DNA from: Erpetoichthys calabaricus
Taxonomy: Eukaryota; Chordata; Cladistia; Polypteriformes; Polypteridae
NCBI RefSeq assembly: GCF_900747795.2
Contig: NC_041403.2
Location: forward strand, 76,070,951-76,134,950
DNA: 64,000 nt
Reading direction: 5' to 3'
Below the pieces are notes generated by a model that worked only from the letters and a program-made list of their open reading frames with translations, was not told where the DNA came from and ran no database searches. This document shows, piece by piece, positions 31,332 through 43,300 of this stretch; position 1 is the stretch's first letter; each line of letters begins with the position of its first letter. The position numbers and the translations under genes were made by a program.

Positions 31332-34300
31332 TATATATATATATATACACACACATATATATATATACACACATATATATATATATATATACACACACAT
31401 ATATATATATACACACATATATGTATATATACACATATCAACATATATATACACATACATATACATATATACATATACACATACATACATAGTGCATTGT
31501 AACACGGGCTGTGATTGTTACATGGGAGGGAGACGACAAATCACAGCTTCCCGCTTTCTAATCGGGCCTGTGATTGGTGCTTTGATGGATGCCCAGATCC
31601 CACAGTATCTCCCCTTAGGAGAGGCGTTAGGCAAGTGTAATTGAATAGCGGCGCTGCAAGTTTAGCTTTACAGCTGTTTTTAAGGCTTATTGACTGAAAG
31701 GGGCTTTCATGAAAAAAGTTAGGGCTTTGCTACCCTCCACAAGTTAAGGAAGTAAAAATAAAGGTATATATTTCTGTTTTATTTAAACCTTTTAAGTTTG
31801 TATGCGGGCGGTATGGTGGCGCAGTGAAAGGTGCCAGTTAGGAGACCCGGGTTCGCTTCCCTGTGTGAAGTTTGAATGTTCTCCCCTTGTCTGTCTGGGT
31901 TTCCTCCGGGTACTCCGGTTTCCTCCCACAGTCCAAAGACATGCAGGTTAGGTGCATTGGCGATTCTAAATTGTCCGTGGTGTGTGGGTGTGTGCGCCCT
32001 GCGGTGGGCTGGCACCTGCTGGCACCTTGCCCGGGTTTTGTTTCCTGCCTTGTGCCCTGTGTTGGCAGGGATTGGCTCCTGTATTTAGGATATAGCGGGT
32101 TGGATAATGGATGGATGGACATTTGTATGCATAGCCCCATTTGCCCGTTTTCGTTTTTTTTCTTTCTTCAGTAATATTTCAGCAAACCCGGAGCTTGTCA
32201 GTTCAAATCCTGGTACTGACACCACTGTGTGACCCTGAGGAAGTCACTTCACCTGCCTGTGCTGCAAAAAACAAAAGTAATATAACAAATTGTACCTCAG
32301 ATGTTGCAAGTTGCTGGAATAAAGGCATAAGTCAAATAGATAAATATGTATTATACACATAGGAACTATTCATTTATTTTCAGTTAAGTCATCTGCAGCA
32401 AACCTTTATAAATGAGGGTTTCTCCTTTTTAGATAGTGCAAACTGTTTCTTCTTCACTGAGGTTTTCTCTTGGAGAGCTTTTTTCATTTCATTGAAAATT
32501 AAAGCAGCAGCTGCCAAAATATGTAGCTTTCTTATTAATTTTTCAACATTGTGTAAAATAACTTTATAAAGTAACATAAAAGGTTTAAATACTGGTTATT
32601 CTTTTACACTAAAATACTACTAAAGAGATACAAAAAAAGTAAAATGCATATGTTGTTTTTCTTTAAGGAGATTAAATATTACTGAAGAAAGAAAAAAAAA
32701 AAAAAAAAAAACTAAAACAGCCAAATGGGGCTATGCATACGAACTTAAAAGGTTTAAATAAAACAGAAATATATACCTTTATTTTTACTTCCTTAACTTG
32801 TGGAGGGTGTATCCTGTAGCAAAGCCCTAACTTTTTTCGTGAAAGCCCGTTTCAGTCAATAAGTCTTAAAAAGATGTGTAATGATATTGGCAATAAGCTA
32901 CGCAAACCCACCAAGACATGCAACCGTTTAAATCAAGGCGCGAGTCGAAAAACACCATCCCATACTATTAGTTAACGATTAACACATTTCTATATGTACT
33001 GTATTGTAAGCATACAATACAACTGATAATATGTTGTGCTTATTTATCTGGTGTACCGACATTTTTGCGCGTTTAACGACTGAAATCTAACGTGGTTTGT
33101 GCCCTTCAGAATGAAAACAGTTTGCATTTACCTTTTTAATAAAAGGCGAGCTTTTAAGCCTGAGAAATCACCCCGTAAATGCACACGTTTAACTGCACGT
33201 GTTAATATGTATGCTTACACAGTATTAAAAGACACTCAACAATTAACGTCATTTACCTTCGTTCCCGCGTTTGAGTCGTGCTGTAAATCTCTTCCTTGTT
33301 TTCAGTTCACGTGATTACGTAGGAGGCGTGATGACACGATACGTGACTCCGCCTCCTCCATTAGAGTATATGGACAAAAAAGAGGTTCCAGTTATGACCA
33401 TTACGCGTAGAATTTCGAAATGAAACCTGCCTAACTTTTGTAAGTAAGCTGTAAGGAATGAGCCTGCCAAATTTCAGCCTTCCACCTACACGGGAAGTTG
33501 GAGAATTAGTGATGAGTGAGTGAGTGAGTGAGTGAGCCAGTCAGTGAGGGCTTTGCCTTTTATTAGTATAGATGGACTGGGTAATGTTAGGAACGAAAGG
33601 ATGCCACATCGTTTGATGGAAATGAAAATCATCAACCTACAGAGGGCTGAATTCAAAGACACCCCAAAAATCAAAGTGAAAAAATGATGCGGCAGGCTAG
33701 TCCATTTTGCTGAAATTTCATTGCAGCAACTCAAAATCATACTCCATGTTTGTATGGTCCCCCACATGCTTGTATGCATGCCTGACAACGTCAGGGCATG
33801 ATCCTAATGAGATGACGGATGGCGTCCTGGGGGATCTTCTCCCAGATCTGGACCAGGGCATCACTGAGCTCCTGGACAGTCTGAGGTACAACCTGGAAGC
33901 ATCGGATGGACCGAAACATAATGTACCAGAGGTTTTCTATTGGATTTAGGTCAGGCGAGCGTGGGGGCCAGTCAATAGTATCAATTCTTTCATCCTACAG
34001 GAACTGCCTGCATACTCTCGCCACATGAGGCCAGGCACCAAGGACTCACAGCACCAGCACAGGGGCTGACAATGGGTCCAAGGATTTCATCCCAATACCT
34101 AATGGCAGTCAAGGTGCCGTTGTCTAGCCTATACAGGTCTGTGCATCCCTCCATGGATATGCTTCCCCAGACCATCACTGACCCACCAAAGCGGTCATGC
34201 TGAACGATGTTACAGGCAGCATAACGTTCTCCACGGCTTCTCCAGACCCTTTCACGTCTGTGACATGTGCTCAGTGTGAACCTGCTGTCATCTGGGAAAA

Positions 34301-37300
34301 GCAGAGGGCGCCAGTGATGGACCTGCCAATTCTGGTATTCTATGGTAAATGCCAATCAACAGTGAGCACAGGGCCCACTAGAGGACGTCAGGCCCTCAGG
34401 CCACCCTCATGAAGTACGTTTCTGATTGTTTGGTCAGACACATTCACACCAGTGGCCTGCAGGAGGTCATTTTGTAGGGCTCTGGCAGTGCTCATCATGT
34501 TCCTCCTTGCCCAAAGGTGCAGATACCAGCCCTGCCGATGGGTTAAGGACCTTCTACAGCCCTATCCAGCTCTTCTAAAGTAACTGCCTGTGTCCTGGAA
34601 TCTCCTCCATGCCCTTGAGACTGTGCTGTAAGACACAGCAAACCTTCTGGCAATGGCATGTATTGATGTGCCATCCTGGAGAAGTTGGACTACCTGTGCA
34701 ACTTCTGTAGGGTCCAGGTATCGCCTCATGCTACTAGTAGTGACACTGACCGTAGCCAAATGCAAAACTATTGAAAAAACAGAAAAGATGAGGAGGGAAA
34801 AATGTCAGTGACCTCCACCTGTTAAACCATTCCTGTTTTGGGGGTCATCTCATTGTTTCCCCTCTAGTGCACATGTTGTTAATTTCATTAACACCAAAGC
34901 AGCTGAAACTGATTAACAACCCCCTCTGCTACTTAACTGGCCAGATCAATATCCCAGAGGTTTCATTGACTTGATGCTATATTCTGATTAGCAGTTTAAT
35001 TAAACTTTTGTATATATTTGGCCTAATTTTGAGTGAAATGTGTAAATTTCCTGTAACAGGCACAATCACAGGGATATGCCAATTTTTAAAGCAAAATAAT
35101 AAAAAGTTATCTGTTTTTAGGCAGGTCTAAAATGTCTTTGATAACTTGGGATGTCTCAATAGACTACTGAGGCATCTGTATGTTTAAAAATATAAGTGAA
35201 AAGACTATTTTTAAATATAAGTAGACTATTTTAAATATAAAAGTGACTATTTTTATTCATTTATAAATAACTATAGAAAAATATAATTAAAAATGTAATA
35301 GGGTTCAGAAACTTAAATGGATAATATGGCCTGTATGGTTTAATGAAAGATTCAGAATTCCAATTTGTGAAAGTGTACATAATATATGTGAGATGGGATA
35401 AAACAAAAATCAAGAGCAAGACAAACTGTCATGAAATTAAATGAAAGTAATAAATCAGTATGCCAATGCAATAACTATTTAACATTGTGAAGTTTAGTTG
35501 TGTTGCTCACTTAACATTTTTTCCTGAAGAAATTGTATATTTTAGTGAAAATTTATAATCTCATCTTGTAATTATCACATTTTTGAAAGCTCTGCGTTAT
35601 GCAAAAGGATGCGATATGAAGTTTGGAAAAGTACTACAAGTTAATTCTTGAATTTTTTTGGAAAACTTCTCAAATATGGCTTCTTTAGAAGAGTGTGATA
35701 TGATAGGAGAAAAGGCTACAGCAACAAAATACAAATAAGCCTTGACTAACTATAAAAGTTATCGCAAATAATTATTATAATATTAACCATATTATAACCA
35801 TTAACCATAACATTAACCATATTAACAGAAAAGCTTTTCTATTTATTGTTTTCTCAGTTATCAGAAAATTTAAGGGATATCAAGTACAACTTAGAGGTTT
35901 GAATTTTTAAATATCTGCTGGAAAAAAAATTCCCATTAATTAAATTTTTAGGTTTCTTTATATTAGAGGGGAGAGAGAGAGAGAGATGAGATATTTCCAG
36001 CAATTTCACTTTCTTAATTATTGTCGCACAGGCTCATTCTTTAAATTCAAGATATATTATTAAAATGGATATTTTTTGGGAAACTATTTCCATATGTTCT
36101 TCAGATTTTTTTTGGTAATTGAACATCTGTAATGGGCAAGATTAAAATTATGTTTAATTGTGCTTTGTTTTTTCACATCAGCTTGATATTTTTTCCCCTC
36201 AATAACAGCATGTTATCCATCCATTTTCCAAACTTGCTTATTTATCGCAGGAAGCACTGGGCACCAGGTAGAAACAGTTCCTTTACAGTCCATCGTAGGG
36301 GAACTCACACACATGTCAATTTAGCAGAGCCAATTTACGTGACCTGCATGTGTTTGGACAGTGGGAGGAAACTGGAGTACCTGAAGGAAACCCACACAGA
36401 CATGGGGAGAACATGGTGAGAGGTAGCAATGCTACCAGTATGCCATCGTGCCACCCTACAATTTCTTTTTCTTAATAAACCGTCTTAATACATAAATTTC
36501 CATTAAAGAAAAATTCTCTACAACTATATAGATTTGAACATTCATGGTGTTAAATACTTCAGAAACTGTATTGTACATGAAACAGGTTGCATTTCATCAA
36601 CTGTTCATACAAGTTTGTGTATGCCAAATTTTTTTTACTGAATTCAATTGATTTTGACTGTTTCTTTGAAAAACTTTTGATATGGCTTTTACAACAATCA
36701 ACAAGGACATAATTTGTTCTAACAAACATATTGTAAATAAAGAATGGGTTGGGTGGTTATAACAAAGTAACAAAAAACTACTGCAGTGGTGAGGTTCAGT
36801 CATACAGTTATTCAATATTGTAGCTCTTTCACTCATTTTTTTGGTAATCTATTTTAAACTCAACATTTCATTTAACTGTAAACCACTAATAAAACCAGTA
36901 GATAATTAAATGTAATGCATATTAGAATAGTCATTAAGTAATAATACTGCAGACAGATAAGGTGTTATTTGTGAATCTGTTTTGAACAGCATAACTTTAA
37001 AAAGAAAAAAATCTGTATATCTTAGAAAATACAAGAGTCACTACCTTTGACAGCATATCAATAACTAGCAGATGACACTGTGCTGTACTCATCTATGACC
37101 ATATTTAAACTGACAATATAGAAGCACATCTACTTATCTCCTGATAATTTTTGTACCACCTACCTATATGGACATTATAAAAGGGGAAAAAAAGTATTTG
37201 AGGAAATGCAGCACAGCACAGTCACAATTTTATTGTTGCTTGTTCAAATCAGTTCTGCTTTGCTATTTAGTTATAACCTATAACTGTAGTTTGAGTTCTT

Positions 37301-40300
37301 AAAATTTGCTTCTATATGATGGTATGGTATCAGTATGGTTTACATTGTATCTGCTACTGTACTTTAAAAAAACTCTCCAAGTCTTTGCTGTCTCAAAATT
37401 TACAGTGATAGAGAGTACATTGTTAATTGATATTTAGAGATGATTTTGATTACTTATTTACTACACATTCATTGCCATGATGCGGTCTTTTGCAATTTAA
37501 ATTGTTTGAAATACACAGGTTGCCTTAGTAATAGTCTTAATTAGGCAGAGATGAGTGTTGCCAACAAGTTTTTAACAACTCTCAAAATAATATAGCAGCC
37601 CTATTAATGATTTTAATTTTAATTATTATAGTGCATGTTTGTTTTCATAAATTAAAGGGGAGAGAGAGAGAGAGAATGAGGCAAATTGCGCTTGATGAAG
37701 CTTGCTGCAAGTACACAATAATAATTACAGTTTAAAACCAATGAGGCTGCTATGCTGTTTATTTATATTTTGTTTTGAAAAGAAATGTTTTTATATATTG
37801 AAATCCAGTAGAAACAAAGGAATGACACTGGATTCTTCTTTCAAATTTATGTTTGGGATTTTGGCATTAATTCAGTCACTTTTTTATATAATACATAAAA
37901 TTCACAGCTGCAATTAAGTTTTCTTCTTTATGCATATGAAAACAATTTTTTGAAAACAAAATCTAACTAAACAACACAGAACTCTTCCTGAAGTCATATT
38001 TTAATTATTATTGTGTGCTTCTAGCATTAAAATATGTGGTCTACTTACATAACTTTAAATCTCATTTAAGTAAATGGAGTTCAACGTGGTTTACAAATGA
38101 TGAAGGACCCATATACACATGTACTGTATATTATATTTTTTCTTTATTTTTACATTTATTAAAAGGCTTATTTTACTGGTATGTCTAGTTTGAGTTATGC
38201 TATATATTGTACAGCATGGTTATTGGAGGATATTTACTATTAGGTTACTTTTTTCTTGAGTAACTAAATTGCACTTGTGTGATTTCAATATCAGGTAAGT
38301 TGTTGTATTTTTACTTTTCAGATGTGATTTTTTTTAAACAATAATTTTCCTACTCTGGTATATATTTTTTTTAGCACTTATCCCCTGATTATTAAATGCA
38401 ATGGAGTAAACAAAACAAATGAATATGAAGCTTTTGAAAGGGAAGAACATGCAACTTTCACCAGACACCCAGTATATAGAAAAAAATACTTACAAGCTGT
38501 ATAGCAGTCATGTATTTTTTCCACCAGAGATATTTCTGGAATTGAGGTCCTGCAGCCGACAATCCATAATAGAAGTACATGATAACATGGACAATGGAAT
38601 TCACCATGGCATGGAAGGAGCCCATTCCACCTGATGAAAACATAAAAGCATAAAATAAGTTCTAAAAATGAACATTTTCTCTATATTACTAACACAAACC
38701 TAGTGTGTTGAAAATTTCATAGCACTGGGGTTACAGGGTGCTACGTGAGGAACACACATATATACATACACACACACACACACGCGCACAAAGTTAACAT
38801 CAGCAAGCGTGAGCCAAGACAGAGAGGGACAGAGAAATAAAAGCAGTTGTTAGTTACAAATCAGGAGGCAACCGCATGGCAAAAATGTTGATTATTATCA
38901 CTTTTATCCATTTATGAAATTTGTTCAAAAGTAAACTTTAAACCCTCTATCTGTGCATCTTTTGAGAGTGCAGTTATCTCACCAACCAACTGTCAATTGC
39001 AAATATTTTAACTTGTAGTGTCACATATTTGAATAAAAGAGTTTTAAATGATGGCCAGATTAATTGTCTTGTAATACAGCACCATATGCAAGCCCCACTA
39101 AATGAACAGAGGCTTTGCATTCTTTCTCTAAATGTAATAAACATGGCTGCAATTGTGCATTCAGCCACTCATTCAATTTATAACCAAGTTATCCATTTCT
39201 GGATCATTGGGAGTAGGCGCCTATCCTGGCTGCAACAGGCATGATGCAGGCACTGTATCTGTCTGCAACAGTGACAAAATGGGCTGCTCAATATATTCAT
39301 TGCAGAATAACACTTATTTAGTTACTGTTTCAGATCTCTAACAATAAAACATGTAATGCATTAACAAATGGGCATAACCTCTTGAGACACACAGTAGGCT
39401 GGGCTGCTAAAATAATACTTAATTGCTGAAACAGAATAAGCAAATGCCACATTTATGTCAGTGGCTGTATTTTTTACTATCATTACTTTGCCACATTTAA
39501 CACTTTAACTGTTAAACACCTAAAGGACTCAAATTTGGACAGCAGCTATTACTTATTGAAGGCTGATTCACATTCTCTCTGTATCATTCAAATGTGTATA
39601 GTGCACAGGAATATACAATAGCAAAATCTTATCAGTTATGCGAGTCAGCTTGACAACAACAAAACAATTTCAGTTTTATGGGAATTCTGAAATAATAATA
39701 TCCTGTAATATTAAATGGATAAGTTTGATTTAATGATACATTTTATTCACAAAAAGGGAAAGATTTGAAAGATTAAAGCATCAGCAGTTTGTGACTTTTT
39801 TTTCAATTTACAGTTAATTTGACTTGCCTACTATATATAACCTTTCTATAACTGTGATTAACCAGCTATTGTCTTCATTCCCTGTTGCAGAAAATTCTGC
39901 TGTTACAAAAAGCAGTTTTTAAGAGTTTCTATAAATGAAAAGATCTTGAATTATTTTGGCATTCACTGAATCCACCGATTCATGTAGCAATGACGTGTTA
40001 ATACTTGATTTTGTTAGTAATATTTTAAGGAGTGGTTATTTTTCAGTTAATAAATAGAAACTGTAAGTGAATAAATTTAGTACATACACAAGGGATGGTG
40101 TTCATACACACCATGCTATAGTCACCCAAAGCCAACAACATACCCTCCCCTTCTTCAACATAGTTGTTATTCCCTCGTCTTGGCCACACATGACATTCAA
40201 ACTCTGAACTGTATAACCTTTTGTAAATTTAAAGGTTTTTAAATTTTAGGCTAATTTTTTTTCCATGTCAAATGATACTATTGTTCATAAAATAAAAAAA

Positions 40301-43300
40301 AATTAAAAATAGATGTACATAAGAAAATTTAAGACACACCCATGTAAAAACTATCTTTAACACCTTGTTATCTCCCCACTGCCTCCACATCCATATGATA
40401 ATGGCATGTGATAGATAAAGAAATATCACCTTTACTTTTAACCTAGTAAGAGTTCAGTATTTAACAATTTAAGAATGAGGGATTGGGGTTGAGTGGTGGC
40501 ACGCTCAGTAAAAAGGTTGAGAGTCCCTGGCATAGAACATCCCACAACAGTGATACTGTAGTAAAATATTAAATTGCATTTTAAACATGATTAATTTGTC
40601 TCTGAATTTATAACGTTCTTGCAATTGTTAAGTGAATAATAATCATACACTGCTTTATGAACAGTTGCATTCCTATGAATTCAGGAGATATATCTGACAG
40701 AAAAAGAAAAGAATCTGACCTTTTGTATAAAGGGGGATTAGTAGCTCAACAATGTGTATGCTAATTAATGTATATGTAGAACTAGCCTACTGTGATAATG
40801 GATGGGTGCAATTTATAGGAAATCCCTGCAAAGGATAAAATGCCAAAATTAAAACATTTATAGGTTAACAGTTAGTGATACATTGAAGAAATAAAGCCCA
40901 CAAAAGAACCGGAAGCTAAAAAAAAATAAAGTTTAATGTAATGCTACTTTATATTTTGAGAATCTGTCTAGTGATTTACACATATTCAATGTTTGATTTA
41001 CCTAATAGTTTGTATATATTATGCGAGAATCATTTGTTCACTTTGGAAGAACAGAATTTATAGCAATTCCTGTAAATACAGGTAAAAATGAAGTGTTTAA
41101 CCATCTTTACAGTATGCTTTTAAAACAGTTTTTGTTTTTTTTTTTAAAGCAAAAATAAAAGGACCAGCATTGTACAGTTTTATAAAGAAAACATGGTCAG
41201 AACAGAACACTGCCTATTTAATCATACCATGTGCCAAAAACACCTTACTGCACAGAGGAGCTACTGTTCACAAGGCCACAGCTGCAGTAACATAATGAAG
41301 ACCATGCTCAAGTTAGCTTTCAATAAACATTAAGAAGCTGCAGAAACAGCACAGATGCATTAAACTCACCTAACACTCCATTTAAATTATAAGAAATCTG
41401 GTTATGAAAATGATACCATACAGGTATAAGTAGTATTAGGGTGTTGTACTATGTTAGCTATTATGGATGTAGTGTTTTGCTTAACTTCAAACTACATACG
41501 GGTTGTGGTGGACGGCTGGGGCCCTTGACTAGCCAGGATGCCTGGAGAGGGGAAGGACCGAGAGGAAAGCATTATCTCCCCCGGGACACGAGAGGGCAGC
41601 CACCCTGGTTGGAGTTAGGACCACTGGAGCCAAGCTTGGAAGTTTAACCCTGTGGGGGCCTGTGGCTACCGCCAGGGGGCACCTGGACCATCTCAGAACC
41701 CTGGACTGCAGTACTTCTGCCACACCAGGAAGTGATGCTGGAAGATCATTAGGACACCAAGAGCAATTCTGGATGCGATATAAAAGGGGACACCTCACTC
41801 CATTCGGAGAGCCAGAGTTGGGAGGTGGAGGACAGAGCTTGTGAGGAGAGGAGTGGAGGTGGCAGAAGAGAAAGGAAAGAAGAAGAAAGAAGGGACTGAG
41901 CTTATTGTTGCTGGTTTGTGCACTGTGTGCTAGAAAGGAAAATAAACGCGTATGTTTTTGGGACTTGTGTCTCGGTGTCGGTCTGTGTCCGGGCTGATTT
42001 ACCAGACGGTTTAAGGAAATTCTGGCTGACAAGGATATGGTTCAGATGAGGAGACAGTGTTCTTTTTACATTTAGTAACACGATCTTAAAAGAGAATCAT
42101 TTTTACTCTTATTAGAAAGTCTAAAATATAATTATGTGCCCCATTAAAAGGAAACAAAGCACCAATCGTTAATTTTAATTTGCCAAATGGAAAAAACATT
42201 AGGATTAGGCTTAAATAAACTATGTTAAAATTCCTTTAGGTCTTAAATAATGAATATGGTATACTGCAAATGACTACAATTTTAGATTCTAATTAAGAAT
42301 GTGTCTTTTTTTTTGCTTTTAACACAACAGTCACAATTTTGGACTGTGTATTGTAAATAGGAGCAGCATAGTAACATTGGATCTTGGGTTTACAGCTAGT
42401 TATTGTCTGTAGTTTTGTATATTCTTTTGGTCTCTGCATGGATTTTGTACAGGTTAGGAAAACTGGAGATTTCAAATTGGCACCTCTGCGAGTGTGATTT
42501 TATGATGGTAATTATTGGTGCCCTGCCTAGTGATGTATCGTCTGCTGCAAAGATAGGCTTCAGCCCCCAGTGACTCTGAATTGAATTAAGCAGGTCTGAG
42601 AATATTACATCATGTCATTGTAAAAATTCTAACTATATTGAAAATATGTAGGTTTTTGTTTAAAACGATACATTGTACCTGAGGATTTTAAATATATTTA
42701 AAAATTAAAGCTTAAGTCGGTCATAAATTGATCCACCAATTTATCCATTACCTGAACTTACTTTTCCAGTACAAACTGGCTTCGAGCCAGATCACCCAGG
42801 TAGCATCAGGCATAAGGAAGGAAGTAATCTTAGATGGGATACTGCCTTCTCAGAGGGGTGGCTTACTCATAAGCATATCAATGTCCAGTTATATTGGGCC
42901 AATTTTACACTGACATATACTGAAAGTGTTTGAGATGGGTGGGGGGGGTGGGGGAAATCAGAAAGAACCTATAAATGCCAGACAGACATTGCCTGACCAC
43001 ACTTGGTCAAAAACTGATTCAAAATCCAAAACAGTTGAAAATACTCACCTGGTCCAAACTTGACCCCCCACCACCAGGTCCAAGGCATTACAGAATGATG
43101 GAAAATATGCAGGAATGTAATCTGACTATTCTTTTTTCGGAGTACAAAAAATACCTGTTGGAAAAAGATTCAAATGTTACATGACCACTTATTTTAAGGA
43201 GACAGCTATTGTAAAATAACAGAACTCTTTAGTTTCAGTAAGTGTCAAAATGTTTGAGGTGCAAGGTTGTCTGTACCTTTTACAGTTTGTTTTTGCAACC

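Larger units (their letters stand above)
31668..32885. repeat. Long inverted repeat with about 165-bp arms
   Basis: The left arm (about 31680..31805 plus 32122..32155) and the right arm (about 32715..32880) are inverted copies sharing TTATTGACTGAAA, AAAAAAGTTAGGGCTTTGCT, CCTCCACAAGTTAAGGAAGT and ATAGCCCCATTTG. A SINE sits only in the left arm. The right arm still has the uninterrupted site TTCGTATGCATAGCC. Confidence 0.85.
30106..33571 (+). mobile_element. Helitron-like (Helentron-type) non-autonomous element
   Basis: The left end ACTAGCAAAATACCCGCGC contains a short palindrome (CGCTTCGCAGCG). The right end carries GGGAAGTTGGAGAATTAGTG, a (GAGT)n run at 33516..33535 and CTTTTATTAGTATAG. There is no target duplication: the split Tc1 halves rejoin as CTGAT/ATGG. 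Short opposed TACTA/TAGTA ends, a 3' microsatellite and absence of duplication fit the Helentron branch of Helitrons. No Rep/helicase frame is present. The class name is from memory of similar fish repeats. Confidence 0.55.
30018..35011 (-). mobile_element. Tc1-like transposon (copy B), split by a Helitron-like element
   Basis: The left end ACTACTCAAAAAAGTTAAAG and the degenerate right end near 35011 (TCTGATTAGCAGTTTAATTA) correspond to the terminal repeats of a common fish Tc1 family. Its 3' untranslated part is cut at 30105 and resumes at 33572, with ATGGACTGGGTAATGTTAGG continuing it. The transposase remnant lies at 34765..33780 on the minus strand. Without the insert the element would be about 1.5 kb. 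It lies in ELOVL1 intron 6, in sense with ELOVL1. Confidence 0.8.

Noticed and set aside
30170-31495. CRISPR-like or tandem repeat array
   Set aside because: The repeats are simple microsatellite units without spacers, in a vertebrate genome.
31070-31505. Long open frames of 138 and 141 codons on the minus strand
   Set aside because: They are Tyr-Ile-Cys-Val dipeptide runs through the TATA/CACATA satellite and have no coding meaning.
41529-42032. 167-codon minus-strand frame
   Set aside because: Pro/Ser/Leu-rich translation of a GC-rich LTR-like block read backwards; no family resemblance.
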